A DNA stretch of 64,000 bases, taken from NCBI RefSeq assembly GCF_028683135.1, contig NZ_JAJUBB010000001.1:372001-436000 (forward strand), written 5' to 3'. A program made the position numbers and the translations under genes. Shown one piece after another: positions 17,574-26,569 of this stretch. Position 1 is the first letter of the stretch. Every line of letters begins with the position of its first letter. This DNA comes from Enterovibrio qingdaonensis (lineage in GTDB: Bacteria; Pseudomonadota; Gammaproteobacteria; Enterobacterales; Vibrionaceae). The notes beneath the pieces were generated by a model that was not told the origin of the DNA, made no database searches, and saw only the letters and a program-made list of their open reading frames with translations.

Positions 17574-17601
17574 GAAGAACCCACACATCAGTGGGTTCTT
17601 C
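17574..17601 (+). terminator. Hairpin after the 16550 gene, without T-run
   Basis: GAAGAACCCA (17574-17583) pairs with TGGGTTCTTC (17592-17601) over an 8-base loop. It lies 56 bases after the stop codon. No T-run follows, so termination strength is unclear. Confidence 0.45.
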
Positions 17602-17665
17602 AATCGGAGACAGTATCCATCAATACGCCATCACCCACATTGTAAACGTTCGCATCAAGCTATAG

Positions 17666-18307
17666 AGACAGGCACTTTTAGATACTTATGAAGTGAGCCT
17701 TCAGGAAGCTGGCAGCGACGTATCACTACCAACAGGAACCAAAACCGTGACGTTCTCGGTTTCTTACATAAGTGATAATGCGACTGACGGCGGAGAGACC
17801 GTTACCTTCCAGACATGGGCTACGCAAGATAAATCAGACCTACAAGAAACAACTGTCACGATTGAAGATGTAGATTCCACAGTTGTCGTTGAAGACGTTA
17901 CCGTAACAGGCTTGGCACAAGAATCCGGCATTTTCTACGGTACAAGAGTGACGCTTAACAAGAGTGCGCCGACAGACATTCCTTCCTTCTTTGCATCGGT
18001 AGGCGCAGGTACCGGTTCAACGGCAACGGACCATGTTGATTTCAACAAAGAAACAGGCGGGTTCCGCTTCTACAACGCCAACAACCAATTGATATCTGAA
18101 ACTTTCACTGACTACATACTTCCACCAAACACAACCACAAGACCACCGATCACGCTGCCTGCGGGTACCAAATTTATCCAAATTGGTATCATCATCAACA
18201 GTGACAGTGTCCGCGAAGGTAACGAAACCTTCAACGTGCTTGCTTTCACGCAAAGAGATTATAGCGACCTAAATTACTCACCAGTCACTATACAAGACGA
18301 CGATTAA
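17666..18307 (+). pseudogene. C-terminal fragment of a Calx-beta-like secreted protein
   Basis: The open frame follows a TAG at 17663-17665 and runs 213 codons to a stop at 18307. Its first residues (TYEVSLQEAGSDVSLPTG) start in the middle of a beta-sandwich repeat. It completes that repeat (DGGETVTFQTWATQDKSD ... VTIEDVD) and contains one further repeat (FYGTRVTLNKSAPTD ... EGNETFNVLAF ... VTIQDDD). The DGGET/EGNET and TIxDxD pattern is typical of Calx-beta-like modules. No signal peptide is present. The only starts are a GTG at 17693 and later codons, so this looks like the surviving 3' end of a longer surface-protein gene. A small intact cytosolic protein is possible but unlikely. Confidence 0.55.
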
Positions 18308-18845
18308 ACACGGCTAAGCGAAGGTAGAAAGACCAAAGGGGCGATTTATCGCTCCTTTTTTTAGGTTTGTGCCGCGGCAACCACAAAACAACCACCCAAC
18401 CCTCTCGATATGACACCACTTTATATTTATTGACTTTTTTCTCTGGATTTAATGCAGAACGTGACTACATTCAAGTATAGTTTTTCCGACTTTGTGCTAG
18501 ATTTATGCAGAATTTATAAGGCATTTAAGTGACTATTGCGATCGGAGAAGTTGAGGGCGGTAGCTTGGGTTATTTCTGCCCCTTTTCAAGCTAAAGTGAA
18601 AGCGTAACCACCTTAACTTTAGGTAAACTTTCCTTAGTAAAGATTATTTTCAGTAGTCACACTCTTTGCCAGAACGCTTACTACGTCTTGTCGCCAGAAG
18701 TAAACTGTGTCCGCTGCAATTACATTCAACATGTAAAACTAAAAATAGTGATAACTGACGACTTTACAATTGTGACCGCTTGAAAGACTAATGAGTGTTT
18801 TGTAGTATTTTTGATAATTATTACAATGCTTTAAGGGAAAAGACA
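18308..18845. other. AT-rich intergenic region
   Basis: About 540 bases. It begins with a terminator at 18335-18362. A 7-bp inverted repeat TAGCTTG/CAAGCTA lies at 18561-18567/18587-18593. No reading frame worth supporting is visible. The promoter of the Sel1 gene should lie here. Confidence 0.45.
18335..18362 (+). terminator. Rho-independent terminator after the Calx-beta fragment
   Basis: AGGGGCGA (18337-18344) pairs with TCGCTCCT (18349-18356), one pair being G-U, and is followed by a long T-run. Confidence 0.85.
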
Positions 18846-20435
18846 ATGCTAAAACGCGCATGGTTGGCTAGTGCTATAGTCACATTGATACTGTCGGGTT
18901 GTGCAGCAACATATGAGTCGGCAGAAGAAGCCTATCAAGATGGTGATTATGCTAAAGCAAGGGAATCTTGGCAAAAACTGGCTTTAGAAGGCGATAATCG
19001 TTCAATGTATCGTCTATATTCCTCAACAAATCGTCCATCAGATGAAGATATTGGTTGGCTTAAAAAAGCGGCAGATTCTGGTTTAGTTAATGCTCAATTT
19101 GATTATGGTATGCATGCGCTTAAACAAGAAAAGTTCAAAGAAGCACAAGCATACCTTATTAAAGCATCAGAGAATAAATCAGAGAAAGCATCAAAAGAAC
19201 TAGCTGACAATAAAGACTTATTTCCTTTATGGCTAAAAGCAGAAGAAAGTGACGCTTACTCAATAAATAAGCTAGGTGAGCTATATTGGGAGAAAAAAGA
19301 ATATAAGCAATCCCTAAGATGGTATGAGCAATGTGTTGATAGCTATAAGTATTGCTCTTTCTATATGGGACTTGCTTTTGCTAATGGCTACGGTGTTCCA
19401 CAGGATTATAAAAAAGCGATTCATTGGTACTCTAAATCAGCAAAAGACGGAAACAAGGACTCAGCCAGAAATCTAGCGTGGTTATATGAAGATGGACAAG
19501 GTACGAATATAGACAAGGAATCAGCCTTCTACTGGATGTCAAAAGCAGCTTCTTCAGGTTGGACAGCCCCAACAGCCGAGTTGGGAAGATATTATTTGTA
19601 TGGAATTGGCACTGAAAAGGATACCGATAAAGCATTTGAACTACTATCGAAAGTAGCTAAAGACAATAAGTACGCAGCTTATAACTTAGCTGGGATGTAC
19701 TTTAATGGTAATGGGGTAAATCATGACTATCAGAAATCATTTGACTGGTACTCTGTAGCAAGTAAATCAGGTCATGCTGAGTCAGACTATTTTATTGCTC
19801 AGCACTATTATAAAGGGTTAGGTAGAGATAAGAGTCTAACACAAGCTTATAAGTGGTATCTTCAATCTGCTGAGAAAGGAGATGTTGATGCTCAATTCAG
19901 ACTGGGTTGGATGTTAAGTAATGGCGAAGGAGTTCCCGCAAGCTCCAGAAAGGCGTTCAAATGGTATCAGAAAGCAGCCGAACAAGGCTCTGTCTCAGCT
20001 CAGAATAATCTTGGGGTTATGTATGACCAAGGTCGCGGCACAGAAAAAGATCGTTATCAAGCTTTCAAGTGGTACGAAAAGTCGGCAAGGCAAGGTAATG
20101 ATGTAGCGCAGAATAACTTGGGACAAATGTATGAAAATGGTGTTGGGGTAAGGAAAAGCAATCAATTAGCAGCCTTCTGGTACGCAAAATCTGCACAACA
20201 AAATTACAAAGAAGCGCAATCAAACCTAAGTGGAATACTAAATAAGCTTAGAACCAAAACCGTTCAGATCAAAAAAGCTTCAGTGTATGAAGAAGGCAGT
20301 TTTGACAGTAAAGAGCTGCTGGCATTGCCACAAGGTCAGCATGTTTATGTCTTGTCCTCTGGAAGTAAATGGACAGAGGTATATGTTCTTAAAAACCATA
20401 CAATTGGTTACTTAAACAATACTCATCTTTACTAA
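18846..20435 (+). CDS. Sel1-repeat lipoprotein with C-terminal SH3-like domain
   Basis: The protein has 529 residues. The signal peptide ends in the lipobox LSGCA (Cys near residue 19), so it is probably anchored in the envelope. About eight Sel1-like repeats follow, each with an A-x-LG-x-Y-x-x-G-x-G-V ... KAFKWY-x-KAAEQG pattern, for example YCSFYMGLAFANGYGV and LGVMYDQGRGTEKD. The last 60 residues (KKASVYEEGSFDSKELLALP) resemble a bacterial SH3 domain. Sel1 proteins are usually protein-protein interaction scaffolds. The DNA is clearly more AT-rich than its neighbours, as is the next gene, which suggests a transferred cassette. The ATG at 18846 has AAGGGA upstream. Confidence 0.8.
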   Translation: MLKRAWLASAIVTLILSGCAATYESAEEAYQDGDYAKARESWQKLALEGDNRSMYRLYSSTNRPSDEDIGWLKKAADSGLVNAQFDYGMHALKQEKFKEAQAYLIKASENKSEKASKELADNKDLFPLWLKAEESDAYSINKLGELYWEKKEYKQSLRWYEQCVDSYKYCSFYMGLAFANGYGVPQDYKKAIHWYSKSAKDGNKDSARNLAWLYEDGQGTNIDKESAFYWMSKAASSGWTAPTAELGRYYLYGIGTEKDTDKAFELLSKVAKDNKYAAYNLAGMYFNGNGVNHDYQKSFDWYSVASKSGHAESDYFIAQHYYKGLGRDKSLTQAYKWYLQSAEKGDVDAQFRLGWMLSNGEGVPASSRKAFKWYQKAAEQGSVSAQNNLGVMYDQGRGTEKDRYQAFKWYEKSARQGNDVAQNNLGQMYENGVGVRKSNQLAAFWYAKSAQQNYKEAQSNLSGILNKLRTKTVQIKKASVYEEGSFDSKELLALPQGQHVYVLSSGSKWTEVYVLKNHTIGYLNNTHLY

Positions 20436-20448
20436 AATGGATTAAAAA

Positions 20449-20958
20449 ATGAAGAAACTAATCTTTGCACTACTATTTGTATGCCAATCAGTATTCGCAA
20501 ACCCTACTGTATTTGGACTAACGATTGGTGAAACTACTGTTGAACAACTTAAAGGCAAATACAATGTATCCCACCAAGGTATCAATAAGTATAGTCAAGG
20601 TGATATGTATCAGATCCCTCGAAACCAAATACAATTCGAAGGCATTAATGATGTGACTGTGATCTTTAGTCGCGCCAACAAACTGATTGCAGTTTTAAGC
20701 GAATTACCGAAAAGTAAGTTTGATTATTTGAATGGTACTCTTGGCAAAAAATATCAACTAGTAAACCAAAAAATCCCTTTCGTTGGGAATAAATCTGCGA
20801 CATACAAAGATGGTGAGACTGAGATTACATTGGAAGCTCCACACATGAGCTTTCAACTGTCTATGAATTATATCCACTCAGATCTTTTGAAAGTCTTTAA
20901 TACCCAAAGCGAAAAAGAGAAGAAAAAGAAGCAGCAACAAGAGAGTTCAATGCTTTGA
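20449..20958 (+). CDS. Exported protein of unknown function
   Basis: The protein has 169 residues with a signal peptide (KKLIFALLFVCQSVFANP). The mature part begins with TVFGLTIGETTVEQLKGKY, a pattern seen in short periplasmic proteins with a start motif of the form FGxxxGxTxxxL. It ends in a Lys/Gln-rich tail (KEKKKKQQQ). Only 13 bases separate it from the Sel1 lipoprotein gene, and it shares that gene's low GC, so the two probably form one transcription unit. The function is unknown. Confidence 0.7.
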   Translation: MKKLIFALLFVCQSVFANPTVFGLTIGETTVEQLKGKYNVSHQGINKYSQGDMYQIPRNQIQFEGINDVTVIFSRANKLIAVLSELPKSKFDYLNGTLGKKYQLVNQKIPFVGNKSATYKDGETEITLEAPHMSFQLSMNYIHSDLLKVFNTQSEKEKKKKQQQESSML

Positions 20959-21329
20959 TCTAAATAGGTCATTATTTTTTGCTCGCTAGATGGACGATAG
21001 TCTTAGCATCAGAGCTTTCAAGTTACTTTTTCTTATGTTTTAGAAACGGTTTAGAGCATTAGTTCTAACCCGTTTCTGTCCATTTCCGTGCCAGTTACCC
21101 ACTAACTGGCACTTCCGCTATCAAACCAATTCACCTCTCCCCCGCCCACAAAACCACCACTTAAGCTTCCATTCTTCCCCTATTGATAAAAACCTCACGC
21201 AAACGATTGCCTTCCTTCAAAAAACAAGTATTATGCGCGCCAATTTCAAGGTGTTCTTGTCTTTATCTGGCTGTTAATTGGTCACTTTTACACCTTCAGA
21301 ATTCACTACCCACTTTGGTACTAAAACCT
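20959..21329. other. Intergenic region with two tandem hairpins upstream of the purine operon
   Basis: AGAAACGGTTTAGA (21042-21055) pairs with TCTAACCCGTTTCT (21064-21077) with one mismatch. GTGCCAGTT (21088-21096) pairs perfectly with AACTGGCAC (21104-21112). Neither has a T-run. They may end the upstream unit or form a leader for the NCS2 gene. I could not match them to the known purine-sensing riboswitches. Confidence 0.45.
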
Positions 21330-22634
21330 ATGAAAACTGCCGTTCCTCTGAATATTGATGAGAAGATTTCTCTGCCGAAGTCTTTGTCGCTTGGGGCACA
21401 ACATGTGCTGGCAATGGATCTCTACATCGTCCCTATCATTCTTGCTGGCCTACTTTCTCTTTCTGTTGGGGACACGTCTGCACTTATTCAGATGACCTTC
21501 ATCGTTGCAGGTCTGTGTACCATCATCCAATCTGGCTTTTTGCTAAAACTGCCTGTGATGCAAGGGCCGTCGTACATTCCTATTGGTGCGATTGCGGCGA
21601 TTGGTAAATCACTGGGTATGGGTGCGGTTTACGGCGCGATGATCCCTGTGGCGATTTTCGTGGCACTGCTTGGCCGTCCGATGAACCTGTTCAGCCGTTT
21701 GGTAAAAACCTTTGTTCCCCCTATTGTTGGCGGCACGGTCATCATCGTTGTGGGTATCTCTTTGCTTCCTGTGGCGTTTAACGGCATTTACACGACTGAC
21801 CGCCCTGCTGAAAACATCCTGATCGCAATGGCGAGTATGTTCTCACTGAGTGCCTTTATCCTGCTGGGTTGTTTTATCAAACAACTGCATTGGCTGCGTT
21901 TGGCCTCTGTGCTGGGTGCGATCCTTGTTGGTACCTTGGTCGCGGCAACCATGGGCATGGCGGACTTCTCTGCGGTTTCTGATGCAGCATGGATTCAGTT
22001 ACCTACCCTGCTGCCTTTTGGTGAGTTGGTGTTCGACCCTCTGGCAATTCTGACCATGCTGTTTGTTGCCATGATTGTACTTGTTGAAACCACAGGTACT
22101 TGGTGTGCGGTGACGGCGGTAACAGGCACAGATTTGGAAGACGATCGCTTAAACCGCGGCGCGACGGGTGAAGCTGCGGGTCAGTTTATCTGTTCACTGT
22201 TAGGCGGCAGCCCAGTAACGGGTTACTCCACCAACGCGGGTATTATTGCGGTCACAGGCGTGGCATCTCGCCGTGCCATTATTGCAGGGGGTTTCATTTT
22301 GTTGGTGCTTGGCTTGGTACCTAAACTGACTAGCCTAATTGCATCCGTGCCGCATGCTGTTATCGCGGGTATCTTTGCCGTGATCTGTGTGGTGATTGCG
22401 ATGAACGGATTCCGCGTTGTACAAAACATTCAACTTTCTGAGCGTAATATGCTGGTGATTGGCCTGCCGATTATGCTTGCGCTGGGTGCGGTACTCATGC
22501 CCCGCGAACTGATTTACGCGTTACCAGAACTGGTTGGCTACTTGGCTAACTCAGGTATCGCCATTGGCGCACTTGCTGCTGTTATTTTGAATTTTATCCT
22601 CCCTGAGGATGCTGTACAGGAGGCTGAGGCATGA
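21330..22634 (+). CDS. NCS2-family purine permease
   Basis: The protein has 434 residues with 12-14 membrane segments in the inner membrane. The QH motif of nucleobase-ascorbate transporters is seen as LGAQHVLAMD near residue 20. The NAT signature is seen as TNAGIIAVTGVASRR near residue 300. The family imports xanthine, uric acid, uracil or guanine by proton symport. It overlaps the guanine deaminase gene by 4 bases (ATGA), which points to guanine or another purine as substrate (inference). The ATG at 21330 starts the conserved region. An upstream extension to 21183 is not like the family. Confidence 0.85.
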   Translation: MKTAVPLNIDEKISLPKSLSLGAQHVLAMDLYIVPIILAGLLSLSVGDTSALIQMTFIVAGLCTIIQSGFLLKLPVMQGPSYIPIGAIAAIGKSLGMGAVYGAMIPVAIFVALLGRPMNLFSRLVKTFVPPIVGGTVIIVVGISLLPVAFNGIYTTDRPAENILIAMASMFSLSAFILLGCFIKQLHWLRLASVLGAILVGTLVAATMGMADFSAVSDAAWIQLPTLLPFGELVFDPLAILTMLFVAMIVLVETTGTWCAVTAVTGTDLEDDRLNRGATGEAAGQFICSLLGGSPVTGYSTNAGIIAVTGVASRRAIIAGGFILLVLGLVPKLTSLIASVPHAVIAGIFAVICVVIAMNGFRVVQNIQLSERNMLVIGLPIMLALGAVLMPRELIYALPELVGYLANSGIAIGALAAVILNFILPEDAVQEAEA

Positions 22635-23995
22635 TCGACATGACTCGCATTCAATTCGGTATTTTGGCCGATACTTTCCACACGCCAGTAAAAGGTGAAA
22701 TGGCATTCCTGCCTGATTTCCTCATCCTCGTTGATGAGTGCGGTGACATCGCCGCCACCTTTACCGCTGACGACGCTGAGCACAGCGTCTACGTGAATGC
22801 ACTCCGTGATGCATCGAAACTGAACATCGTCGAAAAAGGCCAGTTCCTGATGCCAGGTCTGGTTGACCTGCACTGCCACGCGCCACAATGGCCGCAAGCA
22901 GGTAAAGGTCTCGATTTGCCTTTGTATGATTGGCTGCAAAACTACACTTTCCCGCTGGAAAACCGCTACGGCGATCTGGCGTTTGCAGAACCTGTTTACC
23001 AAGACGTTACCCGTACCCTTTTGGCGAACGGTACCACCAGCGCGGTGTACTTTGCGTCTATCCACCGTGAAGCGTCTGAGCTTTTAGCGAAGACCAGCCT
23101 TGAGCAAGGCCAGCGTGCGTTTGTGGGTAAAATCAACATGGACAACGCGGAGCAGTGTCCTGATTTCTACCGCGAACCGTCTGTTGAAGAAGCGTTGGCG
23201 GAAACGGAAGCTTTCATTCAAAACGTGCGTGGCCTGAAAGGTAACGAACACGGTTTGGTGAAGCCAGTGATCACCCCGCGTTTTGTGCCAAGCTGCACCG
23301 AAACACTGCTGCGTGAACTGGGTAAGCTGGTTCAACAGCACGATGTTCACATGCAAACGCATTGTTCTGAAAGTGACTGGGCGCGTGATTATGCGCTGCA
23401 ACACTACGGCAAAACCGATATCGAGATCTATGCAGAAGCGGGTTTGCTGAACAATAAAACCGTTCTGGCACACTCGATTTTCCTCACCGACAACGATGTC
23501 GCCATGCTGAAAGAGTTCGATGCAGGTATCGGCCACTGTCCGCTTTCTAATATGTTCTTCGCTAATGCGGCGATGCATACCCGCGAATTGTTGGACAGCG
23601 GTGTGAGCATTGGTTTGGGCAGTGACATTGCTGGCGCACCGTCGCCATCCATTTTCCGCGCAAGTTTTGATGCAGTGACCCACTCGCGTGTTCGCGAAGA
23701 CGGCGTAGATACACGCCTTACGGCAGGTGAGCGTGGCGTAGCAGGTTCTCGCGTGAGTTTTGTTGAAGCATTCTGGATGGCAACCGCTGGCGGTGGTCGC
23801 GTTCTGAACGAGAAAGTGGGCGTGTTCGAGAAAGACTTCCACTTCGATGCCTTGGTCATCAAACCTAGCATGCTGGGTAACCTGCGCATTTGGCCAAACA
23901 TGGATTCACCACGTGACATTCTGGAGAAAATCGTTTCTCTGGGCCAAAGCTGTGACATCGACAAAGTCTGGGTTCAGGGCAAACAAGTTAAGTAA
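22631..23995 (+). CDS. guaD: Guanine deaminase
   Basis: The protein has 454 residues of the amidohydrolase superfamily. It converts guanine to xanthine and ammonia in the cytoplasm. The zinc-binding motif PGLVDLHCHAPQ near residue 80, MQTHCSES near residue 238, LAHSIFLTD and LGSDIAG fit guanine deaminase. AGGAGG precedes the ATG, which overlaps the permease stop. The two genes form a purine salvage/catabolism operon that ends at a terminator at 24021-24057. Confidence 0.92.
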   Translation: MIDMTRIQFGILADTFHTPVKGEMAFLPDFLILVDECGDIAATFTADDAEHSVYVNALRDASKLNIVEKGQFLMPGLVDLHCHAPQWPQAGKGLDLPLYDWLQNYTFPLENRYGDLAFAEPVYQDVTRTLLANGTTSAVYFASIHREASELLAKTSLEQGQRAFVGKINMDNAEQCPDFYREPSVEEALAETEAFIQNVRGLKGNEHGLVKPVITPRFVPSCTETLLRELGKLVQQHDVHMQTHCSESDWARDYALQHYGKTDIEIYAEAGLLNNKTVLAHSIFLTDNDVAMLKEFDAGIGHCPLSNMFFANAAMHTRELLDSGVSIGLGSDIAGAPSPSIFRASFDAVTHSRVREDGVDTRLTAGERGVAGSRVSFVEAFWMATAGGGRVLNEKVGVFEKDFHFDALVIKPSMLGNLRIWPNMDSPRDILEKIVSLGQSCDIDKVWVQGKQVK

Positions 23996-24020
23996 GTGCT
24001 AAGTACCCTATAGACATTAA

Positions 24021-24057
24021 AAAGCCTCCCTCTGCGAATGCATTGGGAGGCTTTTTT
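24021..24057 (+). terminator. Terminator between guaD and the convergent GNAT gene
   Basis: AAAGCCTCCC (24021-24030) pairs with GGGAGGCTTT (24045-24054), followed by T residues. It is good for the plus strand and also usable on the minus strand. Confidence 0.85.
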
Positions 24058-24091
24058 GTGTGTTTCGTGAGAAACAGTTGGAATGGCGTAA

Positions 24092-24628
24092 TTACCAGAT
24101 TTCTGGTTTATTCATCGCGGCTACACAGCCTGTTTCACCTTCAATGGTCGAAACCTCGTCGCTCACGAGTGACTGCCCCAACCACCCTTCTGGGAAGCTC
24201 AATTTACAAGGAGCTTTCACGACGTCTTCGCTGACTTGTTGAAAGCCAACGCGTCCGTAGTAGTTTGGGTCGCCATAGGTGAACACCAGCTCTACGCCTT
24301 CGTTTTTCAACACGTCCAACGCCACGTTAATCAATGTGCTGCCAACGCCTTGTTTCTGGTAAGACGTTGCTACTGCAACCGGAGATAGCAAAAATGCCGA
24401 TGCGCCGTTTGCTGGTGTCAGGCGTGTAAACACAATGCTGCCCGCGAGAGTTTCACCGTCCATCGCCACAAAGCCGTATACGTCTTGGTTTTCTGTGGTA
24501 GTGAGTGCTTCATACGCTAATTCGCTGACCATTTTGCCTTCTGCTTCACCTTCAGAGTCGGTAAAGGTATTTTGGAAAAGAGCTTTAATGTCGTTAAGTT
24601 GTGATGTTTCGTATTGTTTAAATTCCAC
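24092..24628 (-). CDS. GNAT family N-acetyltransferase
   Basis: The protein has 178 residues of the YhbS-like group. The acetyl-CoA-binding motif A is visible as VAVATSYQKQGVGSTLINVAL near residue 88, followed by YGDPNYYGRVGF, a hallmark of YhbS-type enzymes. The substrate cannot be told. It starts at a GTG (24628) with AAAGGA upstream. It lies 39 bases after the MerR-methyltransferase gene on the same strand, so both are probably transcribed together. Confidence 0.85.
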   Translation of the reverse strand: MEFKQYETSQLNDIKALFQNTFTDSEGEAEGKMVSELAYEALTTTENQDVYGFVAMDGETLAGSIVFTRLTPANGASAFLLSPVAVATSYQKQGVGSTLINVALDVLKNEGVELVFTYGDPNYYGRVGFQQVSEDVVKAPCKLSFPEGWLGQSLVSDEVSTIEGETGCVAAMNKPEIW

Positions 24629-24667
24629 GATATTTTCCTTTCATTGTCGAAAGCTGCGGACGAGCCG

Positions 24668-25840
24668 TTACTTTGCTTTCGCCAAGATAAATAGTTGGTA
24701 GTTCACTTCACCGAAGTACGCTGTCATCAGTTCTACTTCGCGTTTAATGTCTTTTAATGCTGGCGAATCCGCCATGCTGGCTTCCAGCTCAGCGACACGT
24801 TCACCGAGTGGCGTGTAGTAGGCGTCCCATGCGTCTTTGCTCATGGTGAAGGTATCAATCACGTCATAGCCTGCCGCTTTTGCTTGCTTGATACGCTCTG
24901 CCGCAGTTGTCAGGTCTGGGTATTCATTGCCCAGAAACGCTGCAATTACTGGATTTGGTGATTCCACCGTCCACACCATGTCACTCAACACCAGCACGCC
25001 ATCGTCAGCCAGCAATGAACGCCACTGTTTAAGTGCGTTGTTCACGCCCATGACGTAAGCACAGCCTTCTGCCCAAATCAGATCGTACTGACCGTTTTCG
25101 AGCGGAATGTCGGTCATGCTGGCGTTTACGGTTTCTATCTTCTCCGCAACGCCGGCTTCTGTCGCACGCTCTATGGTTCTTTCAAGCGCGCTGGTTTCGT
25201 TGTCCAACACCGTGATTTTTGCGTTCGTGTTTCGCGCCAATACCGTGGTCGCAATGCCTCGACCACAGCCGATTTCCAGCAGATTTTGTGGGGAAAATGG
25301 CACGGCCTTTAATGCATGTAGTGTGTCTGACTCAGAGCCCGGCCCCCAGCGGTCTAGCGCGTTGAAAACGAGCATAAAGTCCGCCATGTATTGATCGTGT
25401 TCGTTCATGTTCTTTGATAACCACTTCAATCGCAGTGCTTCTTTTTCGTTAAAGCCCTGCTTAATGAGCCACGCTAAATGTTCATCCGGCGCAACCTTGC
25501 TTGCCTGATCGTGCCAGTCAGTCTGACCGTCTTCACCAAGCAATGATGCTAACAACGCGCGTGACCGCTGCTTCTGCGCTATCTCGTCATCGAGTTCTTG
25601 AAGACGATTTACCAACAAACTGCGGTCAATTTTCGCTTCTACACAGGCCTGACATTCTTTCAATGTCAGTCCACCCGCCTGAAGCTGAAGAATTAACCTC
25701 AAACGCTGCAAATCACGCTCGCTATAGGTGCGATAACCATTGCCTAGCCGCTCACCTTGAATGAGCCCTAGCTTTTCGTAATACAGCAAGGTGGTGCGGG
25801 ATAACCCGACTAATTCACCCAACTCTGAAATGCGGTACAT
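24668..25840 (-). CDS. MerR-type regulator fused to a SAM-dependent methyltransferase
   Basis: The protein has 390 residues. Residues 1-70 are a MerR winged helix (MYRISELGELVGLSRTTLLYYEKLGLI, with NGYRTYSERDLQRL). Residues about 75-125 form the usual coiled coil. Residues about 185-310 are a Rossmann methyltransferase with the SAM motif LLEIGCGRGIATTV and the acidic end of strand 2 (ITVLDNE). Such fusions may use the catalytic domain as a sensor of a toxic compound that they also modify (inference). The gene has its own promoter with a 19-bp spacer at 25870-25900, as expected of a MerR autoregulator. A GNAT gene follows in the operon. Confidence 0.88.
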   Translation of the reverse strand: MYRISELGELVGLSRTTLLYYEKLGLIQGERLGNGYRTYSERDLQRLRLILQLQAGGLTLKECQACVEAKIDRSLLVNRLQELDDEIAQKQRSRALLASLLGEDGQTDWHDQASKVAPDEHLAWLIKQGFNEKEALRLKWLSKNMNEHDQYMADFMLVFNALDRWGPGSESDTLHALKAVPFSPQNLLEIGCGRGIATTVLARNTNAKITVLDNETSALERTIERATEAGVAEKIETVNASMTDIPLENGQYDLIWAEGCAYVMGVNNALKQWRSLLADDGVLVLSDMVWTVESPNPVIAAFLGNEYPDLTTAAERIKQAKAAGYDVIDTFTMSKDAWDAYYTPLGERVAELEASMADSPALKDIKREVELMTAYFGEVNYQLFILAKAK

Positions 25841-25869
25841 ACGCGTTCTCGCTCTTTCAATATGGGAGC

Positions 25870-25900
25870 ATCATAAACTGTAGAGTTATAGACAGGTCAA
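25870..25900 (-). promoter_or_regulatory. MerR-type promoter with 19-bp spacer
   Basis: On the minus strand TTGACC (25895-25900) and TATGAT (25870-25875) are separated by exactly 19 bases. The spacer holds an imperfect dyad (CTATA ... TACAG). Long spacers with a dyad between -35 and -10 are characteristic of promoters activated by MerR regulators. It lies 30 bases upstream of the MerR-methyltransferase ATG, indicating self-control. Confidence 0.7.
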
Positions 25901-26038
25901 ATGGAAAGTGAGGCTACTTCGATAAAAAGTGCGTGGCTGCACGCGTCAGAGACCTTCATCGCGCTAACGGATTGCCGCCGGAAAGATAAACTTTTTTGTC
26001 TCGTCAGTCAGTTTTTGTTGAGGAGTCGCGCTTTGCTA

Positions 26039-26569
26039 TCAAAACTCAAGCACTCGGTTAAATACGTATCGCATATATCCGTCCCGTAACACTGTGCCAC
26101 GGGAGATAAATTCCACTGTCCAGTGGGGAGTGCTTTTTGCGTCTAGGCCTAGTGAATTTACTAATTGTTCTGCCTCCGATTGGGAGAACTCAACACCTAC
26201 AGGGAACATACCTGCTATATCGTCGGTTGATTGATGCTCAGGCACGTCAATCCGACAATGAAAAACGGTATCTATGGGGTCGGGTTGATAGCGAAGAAAC
26301 TTGGCGTACAGTCTGGGATGACTCTTGATGTACAAATCCAGATCGAGCTTTGACTCCCCTTTGATGGGAAACAATGAAGTAATGGAGAAAAAGTCCTGCG
26401 TAAAAGCCCTCTTTCCCTTGTCATCGAAAAATCGCTTGGCGAATATCAGCGATTTATCTTCGAATTCCTTTGTGGATGGATTAAACGCCTTAAACTCATC
26501 AATTCGGTATATTTGCCATACACCAGATTGGGTGGAGTACACCCAATCGCCAATATTAAAGTCAAACAT
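26039..26569 (-). CDS. Hypothetical protein
   Basis: The protein has 176 residues with no signal peptide or membrane segment. The start has FNIGDWVYSTQSGVWQIYRI, a short barrel-like opening. Acidic and aromatic residues are frequent throughout. I do not recognise the family. AGAGG lies 5 bases before the ATG at 26569; a start 13 codons upstream (26608) is less well supported. Confidence 0.6.
   Translation of the reverse strand: MFDFNIGDWVYSTQSGVWQIYRIDEFKAFNPSTKEFEDKSLIFAKRFFDDKGKRAFTQDFFSITSLFPIKGESKLDLDLYIKSHPRLYAKFLRYQPDPIDTVFHCRIDVPEHQSTDDIAGMFPVGVEFSQSEAEQLVNSLGLDAKSTPHWTVEFISRGTVLRDGYMRYVFNRVLEF

Noticed and set aside
21183-21329. Start of the NCS2 permease at 21183
   Set aside because: The added 49 residues are Cys/Ser-rich and unlike the family. 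The conserved region begins at 21330.
22538-23964. Long minus-strand frames over guaD (for example 23084-23842, 252 codons)
   Set aside because: They lie antisense to a clearly recognised guanine deaminase gene, and their translations show no family motifs or plausible protein composition.
25901-26089. 62-codon plus-strand frame between the MerR promoter and the hypothetical gene
   Set aside because: It overlaps the 3' end of the minus-strand gene at 26039 and has no motif or ribosome site.
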